64,000 nucleotides of DNA, taken from positions 1 through 64,000 of the IMG/VR virus record IMGVR_UViG_3300020421_002402; one strand, 5' to 3'. A program made the translations under genes and the position numbers. Each line of letters starts with the position of its first letter. The stretch's first letter is position 1. The notes under the pieces are model-generated. The model had not been told where the DNA came from. It was given only the letters and a program-made list of their open reading frames with translations, and made no database searches. This DNA is from a virus. Below, one piece after another: positions 27,356 to 34,658 of the stretch.

Positions 27356-27422
27356 AGCAGAATTACTTACACTAATATCAATTTTTGTTGTAAGTGTTTT
27401 TGCATTAACACCAGCATTATGA
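27336..27422 (+). CDS. 28-residue putative membrane peptide
   Basis: 28 residues: a charged start (MEDLKDKAE) followed by one hydrophobic helix (LLTLISIFVVSVFALTPAL). A strong ribosome site caggag lies seven bases upstream. The stop overlaps the next start as ATGA, which supports a coupled micro-operon. Function unknown. Confidence 0.5.
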   Translation: MEDLKDKAELLTLISIFVVSVFALTPAL

Positions 27423-27508
27423 AACAGGCAATACTTTTAGGATTAATTTTACTACCATGGGAAGTACCTGTGTTTATACTAATTGCAAGAATGATGGAAT
27501 CAATATAA
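27419..27508 (+). CDS. 29-residue putative membrane peptide
   Basis: 29 residues, with one hydrophobic helix (QAILLGLILLPWEVPVFILI) and a short polar end. ATGA overlap with the preceding micro-gene; its stop is two bases before the next ATG. Function unknown; it could be a small envelope protein. Confidence 0.5.
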   Translation: MKQAILLGLILLPWEVPVFILIARMMESI

Positions 27509-27510
27509 TT

Positions 27511-27762
27511 ATGAAAACAGATAGTTGGAAAAGACCAGTAGAACAAAAAAGAAAAACAATTCCTGAACATTCTAAACAATTAGAATTAGTTTTTAAACCT
27601 GAGGATGCAACAACGGAACATATTAATCATTGGCAAGAAACAGAACTTAATTGGTGGGCAGAGCGTCAATTAGGTTTTGTGGCAATAGCATCTTTAATCC
27701 AATTAACAGCATTAGGATTTATGATGTTATCGTTCTTTTTAATCAACATAGCATTTTCTTAA
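27511..27762 (+). CDS. Small membrane protein, function unknown
   Basis: 83 residues from the ATG at 27511; an in-frame ATG at 27457 would overlap the preceding micro-gene and is less likely. The first 60 residues are polar and charged, and the last 27 form a transmembrane helix (FVAIASLIQLTALGFMMLSF). Third in a run of tiny membrane-type genes. Confidence 0.55.
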   Translation: MKTDSWKRPVEQKRKTIPEHSKQLELVFKPEDATTEHINHWQETELNWWAERQLGFVAIASLIQLTALGFMMLSFFLINIAFS

Positions 27763-27765
27763 GCA

Positions 27766-27772
27766 ATAAATA
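27766..27772 (+). promoter_or_regulatory. T4-like late promoter element, 12 nt before ATG
   Basis: ATAAATA with its first A exactly 12 nt upstream of the ATG at 27778. Confidence 0.65.
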
Positions 27773-27777
27773 GTAGT

Positions 27778-28359
27778 ATGGTCCCATATTACTTTGACAT
27801 ACCTGAATTAGAACTACCTTTTGATGTAGATGATAAGCCATATGTTCAGCACCCTGCTGACTATATGTCACCTTCAGGGTTAGGTTTGGGTGGTAATAGT
27901 TTTCAATATAGAGTTGTACCAGAGACTTGGTATAAAGATGTAAAAGAATATTTAGAAAGCAAACTTACAATACCAGTGGGAAGTTTAACACTTTTAAATA
28001 CAATGTGCAATTCATCAAGTCCTTGGCACAGTGAAGGCCCAGGAACATTTGGTAGGAAGTGTGCTTTAAACTTTATGGTTGCTGGAGACTTTGAACGTAG
28101 TTATGTACAATGGGCAACAAGAGGACTGCAAGAAGATATTGAAAACAATGACAAAGAACCTACTTGGTGGGAAGATGAAAACTTAGAAGTTTTAGCAGAA
28201 CATAGAATGACTCCAAGTAAGGCTACAATTTATAATACTATGCATTGGCACAGAGTATTTAATTTTACAGGTTGGAATAGATTAGTTATTAGTGCCGCAA
28301 TTAGGGAAGATATTCAAGAAGTTTTTAACTTGTACGAAAGTGATAAACTTTTTAAATAA
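27778..28359 (+). CDS. Dioxygenase-like beta-helix protein, paralogue A
   Basis: 193 residues. First of three tandem paralogues. They share an N-terminal YYFDIPELELPFDV motif, a central WHSEGPGTFGRKCALNF motif and a NTMHWHRVFN then WNRLVISAAI end. The His-x-Glu, distal His and Arg layout resembles the double-stranded beta-helix of 2-oxoglutarate/Fe(II) dioxygenases or cupins, though Glu replaces the usual Asp. Function unknown. A late promoter sits 12 nt upstream. Confidence 0.55.
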   Translation: MVPYYFDIPELELPFDVDDKPYVQHPADYMSPSGLGLGGNSFQYRVVPETWYKDVKEYLESKLTIPVGSLTLLNTMCNSSSPWHSEGPGTFGRKCALNFMVAGDFERSYVQWATRGLQEDIENNDKEPTWWEDENLEVLAEHRMTPSKATIYNTMHWHRVFNFTGWNRLVISAAIREDIQEVFNLYESDKLFK

Positions 28360-28362
28360 ATA
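28356..28362 (+). promoter_or_regulatory. T4-like late promoter element, 13 nt before ATG
   Basis: ATAAATA overlapping the stop of paralogue A, with its first A 13 nt before the ATG at 28369 of paralogue B. Confidence 0.55.
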
Positions 28363-28368
28363 TTACAG

Positions 28369-29034
28369 ATGAGTTTACCTTATTATTTTGAAGTACCAGA
28401 AATAGAATTACCTTTTGATGTTATGGATTATGTAGATGCTAATGCAAATCAAGAAGCATCGAGTAAAGGGCAATATCTTTGGATGATGGGGTATGACCAT
28501 AATAGTAAAAATACAAAAGATGGTTCTGCTCTAAGTGAAGAAACAGGAATGTCAGAACAACAAAATGCAGAAATGAGTAAGTTGTTAAGGGAATGGGCAA
28601 AAGATACATTTACTATTAGAACAACAAGTGTAAGTTTTTTAAGAACATTACCAGGACAAAATGGTTGGTGGCATTGTGAAGGACCTGCTTTTCGTGGTAG
28701 AAGGTGTGCATTAAATTTTTTAGTAGAAGGCGATGTGCAAAATACTAAAGCAGAGTGGGGGTATTGTAAACTTTGGGGAGATGTACCTGCAGAGCAAGTA
28801 GAACATAAAGGTTTTATTAAACCAGAATACTTACCTGAGATGGAAGTTTATGATGATGGAACTTATCAAAGTGATGTTTTAAACAGAGGTTTCTTTTACA
28901 ATACTATGTATTTGCATAGAGGAGTAAACGAAAACAGTAAAATGCATAGGACTATATTAAGTATAGCAGTACAAGAAAATTTAGATATACAAGCAGTATA
29001 TAAAGTATATCAAGAAGGAAAACTTTTTAAATGA
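28369..29034 (+). CDS. Dioxygenase-like beta-helix protein, paralogue B
   Basis: 221 residues. It has the same plan as paralogue A: YYFEVPEIELPFDV, WHCEGPAFRGRRCALNF, NTMYLHRGVN and a KVYQEGKLFK end. The middle differs by an insertion and a longer acidic loop. It overlaps the next gene by ATGA. It may modify a phage or host protein or sugar, but nothing in the sequence fixes a substrate. Confidence 0.55.
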   Translation: MSLPYYFEVPEIELPFDVMDYVDANANQEASSKGQYLWMMGYDHNSKNTKDGSALSEETGMSEQQNAEMSKLLREWAKDTFTIRTTSVSFLRTLPGQNGWWHCEGPAFRGRRCALNFLVEGDVQNTKAEWGYCKLWGDVPAEQVEHKGFIKPEYLPEMEVYDDGTYQSDVLNRGFFYNTMYLHRGVNENSKMHRTILSIAVQENLDIQAVYKVYQEGKLFK

Positions 29035-29747
29035 ATCAAAGAATAGAATTACCGTATTATTTCGAAGTACCAGAGATGCCTGAGATACCTTTTGATGTAC
29101 AGCAATATTTTGTAAGTGAACAACAAAGACATGAAGCACAAGATGATGTTAAAACACAAGACAAAGTTGAACAAGGTGAAAGTAGAAGTTTAAGTGCAAA
29201 TTGGTATCAAAGTTTTATAAAAGTAGATGAAAATAGTACACAAGATAAACGTGATTTCAAAGAAGTAAACTTATATGAAGAAGTAAATTTTGATTTAAGT
29301 AAACGCATGAAAGAATGGCTAGGTGATGTTTTAAATTTAAAATTTACAAGTATATTAATGTTAAGGACACCTGCAAATGCTAACAGTAGGTGGCATTGTG
29401 AAGGACCAGTATTCCACACCAGACAATGTGCATTGAACTTTCCAGTTTACGGTAATGCAGATGTAATGGAAGGACAATGGGCAACCTTTCCAAGATTCAA
29501 AGATGTTGATCCTAGAGAAAATGAAAAGTATGGATTTGTTACTAAAGACGATATGAAAGATACAAACATACTTTGTCGTTGGGACAAACCTACAGTTCCA
29601 GCATTCTACAACACAATGATTTTTCACAGAGGTTACAATGAATTGAGCAACGTGGATAGAGTTGTTTTAAGTTGTGCAGTGGAAGATTTTTCAGATATAA
29701 ACGTATGTTATCGGAAGTACCAAGGAGGTACTTTATTCAAAAATTAG
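29031..29747 (+). CDS. Dioxygenase-like beta-helix protein, paralogue C
   Basis: 238 residues. It shares YYFEVPEMPEIPFDV, WHCEGPVFHTRQCALNF, NTMIFHRGYN and the C-terminal YQGGTLFKN with paralogues A and B, and is the longest and most diverged. Tandem triplication with retained motif residues suggests diversification rather than decay. Confidence 0.55.
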   Translation: MNQRIELPYYFEVPEMPEIPFDVQQYFVSEQQRHEAQDDVKTQDKVEQGESRSLSANWYQSFIKVDENSTQDKRDFKEVNLYEEVNFDLSKRMKEWLGDVLNLKFTSILMLRTPANANSRWHCEGPVFHTRQCALNFPVYGNADVMEGQWATFPRFKDVDPRENEKYGFVTKDDMKDTNILCRWDKPTVPAFYNTMIFHRGYNELSNVDRVVLSCAVEDFSDINVCYRKYQGGTLFKN

Positions 29748-29754
29748 ATAAATA
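29748..29754 (+). promoter_or_regulatory. T4-like late promoter element with leader
   Basis: ATAAATA 36 nt upstream of the TTG start at 29784, which has its own ribosome site taggaga. Confidence 0.55.
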
Positions 29755-29783
29755 ACTGTTGTAAATGTAGGAGAACAATTAAA

Positions 29784-29951
29784 TTGTCTAACAAAACACC
29801 ATATGAAATAAGATTAGAACTTATTCAAGAAGCAAGGTTGATATTACAGGCACAGGCTAACAAGCCAGACCTAATGCCATCAACTGAAGACGTAATCAAA
29901 GAAGCAGAAAAACTGAATCAATTCATTTCCAGAAAGCCCGACCAGAAATAA
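29784..29951 (+). CDS. 55-residue conserved phage protein (TTG start)
   Basis: 55 residues starting with TTG, preceded by taggaga seven bases upstream. It is helical (SNKTPYEIRLELIQEARLIL, then DVIKEAEKLNQFISRKP). Very similar short proteins occur in marine T4-like phages; function unknown. It sits between a late promoter and the glycosyltransferase promoter. Confidence 0.7.
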   Translation: MSNKTPYEIRLELIQEARLILQAQANKPDLMPSTEDVIKEAEKLNQFISRKPDQK

Positions 29952-29972
29952 ACCAGAACTTATCCTTTCTAC

Positions 29973-30000
29973 TTGACTTTTAGAGTAAATACTGTACAAT
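29973..30000 (+). promoter_or_regulatory. Sigma70-type promoter for the glycosyltransferase genes
   Basis: TTGACT at 29973-29978 and TACAAT at 29995-30000, spaced 16 nt. A GTAAATA sequence in the spacer (29985-29991) could also serve as a late element. Confidence 0.6.
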
Positions 30001-30027
30001 ACACACATAGTTTATACAGGATTACAA

Positions 30028-30969
30028 ATGGCAAAGCGAAAGAAAAGTAAAGCAAAAACATCTAATCAATCAAAATCACAAACAAATCAACCCGTTACCG
30101 ACGACAAAAAAATTAATACAGACGTAACGCCTGACCAAGGCGATGTACTACATAAGTTACTCGATGCTAAAATTGAAATTCCAATTGAAGTATTAAGGAA
30201 CAAACACATCTTTATTGCAACACCTTGTTATGGTGGACAAATTGGTGAACCTTATTTTAGAAGTATGATGAGGTTAGCAATTCTTTGTAATAAATATGAC
30301 ATTCAATTTACTGTAAGTACACTAGCAAACGAAAGTTTAATTACTAGAGGACGTAATACTTTAGTCAGTTTCTTTATGGAACATCCTGATGCAACACATT
30401 TATTCTTTATAGATGCTGACATTGAATTTGATCCAAACGACTTGTTAAGAATGGTTGCATATGATAGACCTATTACAGTAGGTGCTTATCCTAAGAAAGC
30501 AATTAATTGGCAAAGTATTATTGAAGCCGCAAGACGTAATGAAGAAGAAACAACCGAAACAATTGAAGGACATAGTTCTAACTATGTTGTAAACTTCGAA
30601 TTTTGTACAGATGAAAACGGTAACCCACAAAATCAAATACAAATAAGAGATAACTTAATCAAGTTAAAAGATGCAGGCACAGGATTTATGTGCATTCAAA
30701 AAGATGTGATTCAAAAAATGTTTGATGCACACCCAGAATTAAAATATGCAAACGATATTAATGTGGATCAAAAGTTCGAACAACACATGTACGCATTATT
30801 TGACACAATGATTGATCCAGAAAGCAGACGTTATCTATCAGAAGATTATACATTCTGTAGACGTTGGCAACAAATGGGCGGAGAAGTATTCCTAGATCCT
30901 AGGACTGGACTTAACCATGTAGGACATTATACGTTCCGTGGAAATATTAGAAAACTAATTACAGGTTAG
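30028..30969 (+). CDS. Glycosyltransferase, GT-A fold
   Basis: 313 residues. After a lysine-rich N-terminal tail of about 45 residues, the GT-A core follows: IFIATPCYGG, LITRGRNTLVSFF, and FFIDADIEFDPNDLLRM with the Asp-x-Asp metal motif. ITVGAYPKK and DAGTGFMCIQK continue the core. It likely transfers a sugar to phage DNA, a virion protein or a surface glycan. It sits two bases before a second glycosyltransferase. Confidence 0.8.
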   Translation: MAKRKKSKAKTSNQSKSQTNQPVTDDKKINTDVTPDQGDVLHKLLDAKIEIPIEVLRNKHIFIATPCYGGQIGEPYFRSMMRLAILCNKYDIQFTVSTLANESLITRGRNTLVSFFMEHPDATHLFFIDADIEFDPNDLLRMVAYDRPITVGAYPKKAINWQSIIEAARRNEEETTETIEGHSSNYVVNFEFCTDENGNPQNQIQIRDNLIKLKDAGTGFMCIQKDVIQKMFDAHPELKYANDINVDQKFEQHMYALFDTMIDPESRRYLSEDYTFCRRWQQMGGEVFLDPRTGLNHVGHYTFRGNIRKLITG

Positions 30970-30971
30970 AT

Positions 30972-31871
30972 ATGACAGATAAAAAAACAAATGAAGAAGG
31001 TAGTGTAGTAAGTATTATACTTCCTACTAGAGGTAGAGTAAAAAGTGGTGCTTTAGAAAGAAGTTTAGAAAGTCTTTTAGAAAATGCACACAATCCAGCA
31101 AAGATAGAAATTATGTTGGGAGTAGATGATGATGACCAAGAAAGCATAGATTGGGTAAACAATGGTGCAGAAAAATTTATGCAAAAATGGGGTTGTGCCT
31201 GTAAAGCCAAAGTGTTTAAACCTTTAGGATATGAACAACTTAATGTATATGTAAATCTACTTTGTCATTCTAGTACTGGTGCATGGTTATTCCTATGGAA
31301 TGATGATGCAATCATGCAAACAAAAGATTGGGAATTAGAAGTACAAAAATATGATGGACAGTTTAAATGTCTAGCACCTAAAGACAACCATGACCATCCA
31401 TTTGCTATATTCCCACTTATTCCTGCAGATTGGTTTACACTATGTGATGCTTGGAGTGTAAATGCACAAAACGATACATGGGTAAGTGTTATTGCTAGAA
31501 TGAATGGTGTCTTTGAAAGAATCAATGTTGAAGTATTACATGACCGAGCAGACCTAACTGGTGGTAATGATGACGAAACATTTGAGAATAGAAAATATAT
31601 GGAAGGTAATCCAGAAGATCCACAAGACTTTAATAACCCAAATATGGTACAAGCAAGAATGCATCATGCTAGTAAAATAGATTGGTTTTTGAAAAAAATA
31701 GGTGTACATACATCACCTAGTCCTTTTGAAGACTTTATTAGTGGTAAAGTAAATCCTTTTGATGATATTAATAAACATCAACCCAAAGGTGCTGGTCAAT
31801 TTGACAGTATAAATAAAAACAATAATCCAGGTAAACAAAAATTACCAGATGATACAAAAATAAGTCTTTAA
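30972..31871 (+). CDS. Glycosyltransferase family 2-like protein
   Basis: 299 residues. SIILPTRGRVKSGALERSLESL is the nucleotide-sugar binding start of family 2, and GAWLFLWNDDAIMQTKDWE supplies the Asp-Asp metal-binding loop. The C-terminal 60 residues are Asn/Lys-rich. The acceptor is unknown; paired with the upstream gene in one operon. Its stop touches the next start (TAATG). Confidence 0.78.
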   Translation: MTDKKTNEEGSVVSIILPTRGRVKSGALERSLESLLENAHNPAKIEIMLGVDDDDQESIDWVNNGAEKFMQKWGCACKAKVFKPLGYEQLNVYVNLLCHSSTGAWLFLWNDDAIMQTKDWELEVQKYDGQFKCLAPKDNHDHPFAIFPLIPADWFTLCDAWSVNAQNDTWVSVIARMNGVFERINVEVLHDRADLTGGNDDETFENRKYMEGNPEDPQDFNNPNMVQARMHHASKIDWFLKKIGVHTSPSPFEDFISGKVNPFDDINKHQPKGAGQFDSINKNNNPGKQKLPDDTKISL

Positions 31872-32122
31872 TGCCAAAAATTACAAGAATAGCACACCAG
31901 GAAAAGCCAGAACAAAAAGATCCTGATGTACAGGTAATTTGTAGAAAGCATAATATAGGCAGACATGATTTAATCAACATAGCAACTATCGTTGCAAGAG
32001 TAGGAGATTTCACTCCTAAAGAAGCACTCATCAAATTAGAAGAAACAGACAACATGAAAGAGTTTGTAGAACAACTAAAAATCAAACATGCTTTTGATGA
32101 TGTAGACGAAAAAAAGTCTTGA
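31871..32122 (+). CDS. Small phage protein, function unknown
   Basis: 83 residues, mostly helical, with VICRKHNIGRHDLINIATIV and a charged end. It overlaps the glycosyltransferase stop by one base. It ends inside the -35 box of the next promoter, so it closes this unit. Confidence 0.55.
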   Translation: MPKITRIAHQEKPEQKDPDVQVICRKHNIGRHDLINIATIVARVGDFTPKEALIKLEETDNMKEFVEQLKIKHAFDDVDEKKS

Positions 32123-32146
32123 CATTTAACTTATAATCAGTATAAT
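32119..32146 (+). promoter_or_regulatory. Sigma70-type promoter for the ncRNA-tRNA cluster
   Basis: TTGACA at 32119-32124 and TATAAT at 32141-32146, spaced 16 nt. The predicted start (about 32153) coincides with the first base of the closing stem of the RNA candidate. Confidence 0.8.
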
Positions 32147-32152
32147 AAACAT

Positions 32153-32278
32153 ATTAGTAAGTATCCGAGTGGTATTTCGTATATTAGGTGGGGTTGTGTG
32201 GTAAAACACACCACGATATTTAGAGTTGATAATAAGACCGTGCCCAGCAAAGTCCTTAAGTGTACTATACTTACTAAT
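32153..32278 (+). ncRNA. Structured RNA candidate upstream of the tRNAs
   Basis: A perfect 12-bp stem joins 32153-32164 (ATTAGTAAGTAT) with 32267-32278 (ATACTTACTAAT), enclosing about 100 nt with no convincing reading frame. Inside, GTGTG and CACAC form a hairpin with a gtaaaa loop. The 5' end matches the predicted transcription start and the 3' end lies four bases before tRNA-Thr. It has a CCGAGTGG stretch like a tRNA D-arm but no T-arm, so it is not a tRNA. Confidence 0.6.
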
Positions 32279-32282
32279 CCGA

Positions 32283-32358
32283 GCTCGGATAGCTCAGTTG
32301 GTAGAGCAGGGGTTTTGTAAACCTCAGGTCGGAGGTTCGAATCCTCTTCCGAGCTCCA
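32283..32358 (+). tRNA. tRNA-Thr (TGT)
   Basis: Complete cloverleaf: acceptor GCTCGGA pairs with TCCGAGC, D-arm AGCTCAGTTGGTAGAGC, anticodon loop tttgtaa giving TGT, T-arm GGAGGTTCGAATCCTC, with encoded CCA. It reads ACA-type Thr codons that are abundant in this AT-rich genome. Confidence 0.95.
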
Positions 32359-32363
32359 CTCAT

Positions 32364-32438
<75 letters not shown>

Positions 32439-32466
32439 TTTTTACCAAAAAAAGTGGAAAAAAAGG

Positions 32467-32495
32467 TTGACATTGACCTTAAAATTGCATATAAT
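32467..32495 (+). promoter_or_regulatory. Sigma70-type promoter
   Basis: TTGACA at 32467-32472 and TATAAT at 32490-32495, spaced 17 nt; a ggtaggag ribosome site precedes the ATG at 32531. Confidence 0.85.
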
Positions 32496-32530
32496 ATATG
32501 TATATTAAATAAAAAAGGTAGGAGTTTTTT

Positions 32531-33049
32531 ATGCAAACATTAGTAATTAAAACACAATACAGAGAAAACTATGGTGCCCATGATTGGGACGGCAAAGGCG
32601 AGTGTCCTCAGTATTGGAAGTTCAAAGGTGGTGACACTTATTTTGTTACTGGTTTAACTTCTAGGCAAATCAATAAGATTGCTAGTGGTGGTATTCCAAC
32701 TCTTTCTGCTCTTATTGAGTATTCAAACGACGCCAGTGAAGAGTATATTTTGGATTGGGAGATTCGTGACCTTGGTAAAAACGGCGACGGTAAAGGTCCA
32801 ATTTGCGAGCCTTGGGAAACTCCTGTAGAGTTTTACTACAAGGACGGTTGGAAATGTCGTACCCATCACACTCCTAGCCCAGAATACTCTCACTGGAATA
32901 GGGCCATCATAGGTAAGGCTCAACAGTGGACTCCATCTGCTGAAGGCAACAGAGTAGAAGGCACTTACAAGTGTCAGTATAAAACCAAAAATGGTTGGTT
33001 TGATTATAACCACCCTCAACTCAAAAAAGAGTGTGAGCAAGCCGCATAA
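32531..33049 (+). CDS. Conserved marine phage protein, function unknown
   Basis: 172 residues, rich in Trp, Tyr and Gly. The opening QTLVIKTQYRENYGAHDWDG and the WKFKGGDTYFV stretch belong to a family I have seen in marine T4-like phages without assigned function. Its own strong sigma70-type promoter suggests early expression. Confidence 0.65.
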   Translation: MQTLVIKTQYRENYGAHDWDGKGECPQYWKFKGGDTYFVTGLTSRQINKIASGGIPTLSALIEYSNDASEEYILDWEIRDLGKNGDGKGPICEPWETPVEFYYKDGWKCRTHHTPSPEYSHWNRAIIGKAQQWTPSAEGNRVEGTYKCQYKTKNGWFDYNHPQLKKECEQAA

Positions 33050-33052
33050 ATA
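33046..33052 (+). promoter_or_regulatory. T4-like late promoter element, 12 nt before ATG
   Basis: ATAAATA overlapping the previous stop, with its first A exactly 12 nt before the ATG at 33058. Confidence 0.65.
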
Positions 33053-33057
33053 ATAGT

Positions 33058-33333
33058 ATGGGTGAATTTGACCACAGAGTAGAAAGGCAAAGACTTTTGC
33101 TTGAAGCAGAGGAATGGTCAAGAACCATTTCCTCTTTGCATGTCCATAGGCTAACATCCATGTGGTACGAAACAGAAGAATCTAAAAAGGATTTAGAAAA
33201 AGGTGGTGTTACTGATATCAGGTATAATGACAGCACCGTTGAAAGACAACAAAACGGCAAAACAATTAGAATTTTTGGTAAAAAACTAAAAGGAGATGAC
33301 CTAATTGATGCCTACTGTAGAGCAGGATCATAA
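33058..33333 (+). CDS. Small phage protein, function unknown
   Basis: 91 residues; a helical charged N-terminal half (RVERQRLLLEAEEWSRTISS) and a basic beta-type second half. No domain recognised. The 12-nt late-promoter spacing leaves no room for a Shine-Dalgarno site. Confidence 0.6.
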   Translation: MGEFDHRVERQRLLLEAEEWSRTISSLHVHRLTSMWYETEESKKDLEKGGVTDIRYNDSTVERQQNGKTIRIFGKKLKGDDLIDAYCRAGS

Positions 33334-33339
33334 TAAATA
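33333..33339 (+). promoter_or_regulatory. T4-like late promoter element with leader
   Basis: ATAAATA overlapping the previous stop codon, 34 nt before the ATG at 33367. Confidence 0.55.
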
Positions 33340-33366
33340 CTTACATAATAACAGTAGGGACTTATT

Positions 33367-33585
33367 ATGTCATTCAAGAGAACTCAGTTTCATCCAGAAA
33401 CAGATCCGGGCTCAGTTAGATTTCACGATTATCAATTTAGATTAAAAAGCAACGGCACAATAGAATTTGACGATGAGATTACATCAGACCAACTCAAATG
33501 TCAAATGGGAGATTTGTATGTCGTTATTGAAGACGAAGGTGTTGTAAAATTTGTACCAACCCATTTAGTTCCTGATAAATATTAG
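33367..33585 (+). CDS. Small beta-rich phage protein, function unknown
   Basis: 72 residues with a beta-rich pattern (SVRFHDYQFRLKSNGTIEFD, then GDLYVVIEDEGVVKFVP). Homologous-looking short proteins occur in marine T4-like phages; no function is known. The next gene begins one base after its stop. Confidence 0.6.
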   Translation: MSFKRTQFHPETDPGSVRFHDYQFRLKSNGTIEFDDEITSDQLKCQMGDLYVVIEDEGVVKFVPTHLVPDKY

Positions 33586-33586
33586 C

Positions 33587-34123
33587 ATGAAAGACTTCTT
33601 CAAGAGTGCAGGAATGCTAATTGGTTGTATTGCATTAGCAAGGTTTATCTTACCAGCAAACTTTACACCATTACTTGCTATGGCAGTATTCATGCCGTTC
33701 CTAACAAATAACAAGCATTTAACAATGTTTTTGCCTGTTGGAATATTATTAGCAACAGACATTTTCCTTGGCTTATACGGCACTACAATGCTTTTTGTGT
33801 ACGGTACAATGCTCTTAATTGGTCTTTTAAGTAGGTATTTACATAAAGATAACTTACAAACAGTATTGGGTACTTCTGTGTTAAGTGTTGTTTTATGGCA
33901 TTTAATTGTAAACTTTGGGGTATATTTAAACGGTTTAGGTACTGTATCTTTACTGCAAACATACGCATTAGCAATACCTTTTGATTTTAGATTATTGACT
34001 AGTACCGTATTTTTTGCTACAATATTCTACAGTATTAAACAACTTACAACACAATCAGATTTAGCAGAAATAATACCTTTATATAACAAACAAAACAAAA
34101 AGAAACATGTCGGAAGATTTTAA
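33587..34123 (+). CDS. DUF6580-like membrane protein
   Basis: 178 residues with about five hydrophobic segments. The start (ALARFILPANFTPLLAMAVF) and ILLATDIFLGLYGTTMLFVYG fit the DUF6580 plan, whose members resemble substrate-binding parts of ECF-type transporters. It would sit in the host inner membrane. The substrate is unknown; it overlaps peptide deformylase by 17 nt. Confidence 0.65.
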   Translation: MKDFFKSAGMLIGCIALARFILPANFTPLLAMAVFMPFLTNNKHLTMFLPVGILLATDIFLGLYGTTMLFVYGTMLLIGLLSRYLHKDNLQTVLGTSVLSVVLWHLIVNFGVYLNGLGTVSLLQTYALAIPFDFRLLTSTVFFATIFYSIKQLTTQSDLAEIIPLYNKQNKKKHVGRF

Positions 34124-34658
34124 ATTAGAATTAGTTGAACCAAGAAACCCTGCACTTCACATAGTCGCAAGTGTAAATCCATTTGATGATAAAGAAGCAG
34201 ATTGGGAAAAACGCGAAGAAGAAATGATACAACTTATGAAAGATAGGTTTGGTATTGGACTTGCTTCACCGCAACTAGGTATGGGTTATAGAATGTTTGT
34301 TATGACTTTTGCAACAGGTGAAGACATTGGCGTTTACAATCCTGAAATATTAGAGTTCAGCGAAGAAACAGTAGGTATGGAAGAAGGTTGTTTAACATTT
34401 CCTCTGTTATACTTTATTGTAACTAGACCAGCAAAAGTTAAAGTAAGATTCCAAACAGCAAACCAAGAAGTAGTTGAAGATTGGTTAGAAGGAATGGATG
34501 CAAGGTGTTTCCAACATGAGTTAGACCATTTAAATGGTAAACTATATTTGGAATATGCAAGTGATATGAAACTTAAACGTGCTATGAAAAAACGTGACAA
34601 AAAGTTTAAAATATTACAAAATGACTTAGCCTTGCAACAATTAGAAAATGGCACTTAA
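34107..34658 (+). CDS. def: Peptide deformylase
   Basis: 183 residues. It removes the formyl group from new proteins. All three motifs are present: GIGLASPQLG at 49-58, EGCLTFP at 93-99 (Cys ligand) and QHELDH at 136-141 (two His ligands and the catalytic Glu). Phage versions are typically shorter at the C-terminus; this one keeps a lysine-rich tail. It fits with the other translation genes (bS21, bL33, tRNAs). It overlaps the GH6 gene by 11 nt. Confidence 0.93.
   Translation: MSEDFKLELVEPRNPALHIVASVNPFDDKEADWEKREEEMIQLMKDRFGIGLASPQLGMGYRMFVMTFATGEDIGVYNPEILEFSEETVGMEEGCLTFPLLYFIVTRPAKVKVRFQTANQEVVEDWLEGMDARCFQHELDHLNGKLYLEYASDMKLKRAMKKRDKKFKILQNDLALQQLENGT

Noticed and set aside
32164-32280. 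Third tRNA (class II) before tRNA-Thr
   Set aside because: CCGAGTGG resembles a D-arm, but no T-arm (GTTCGA) or proper acceptor is present.
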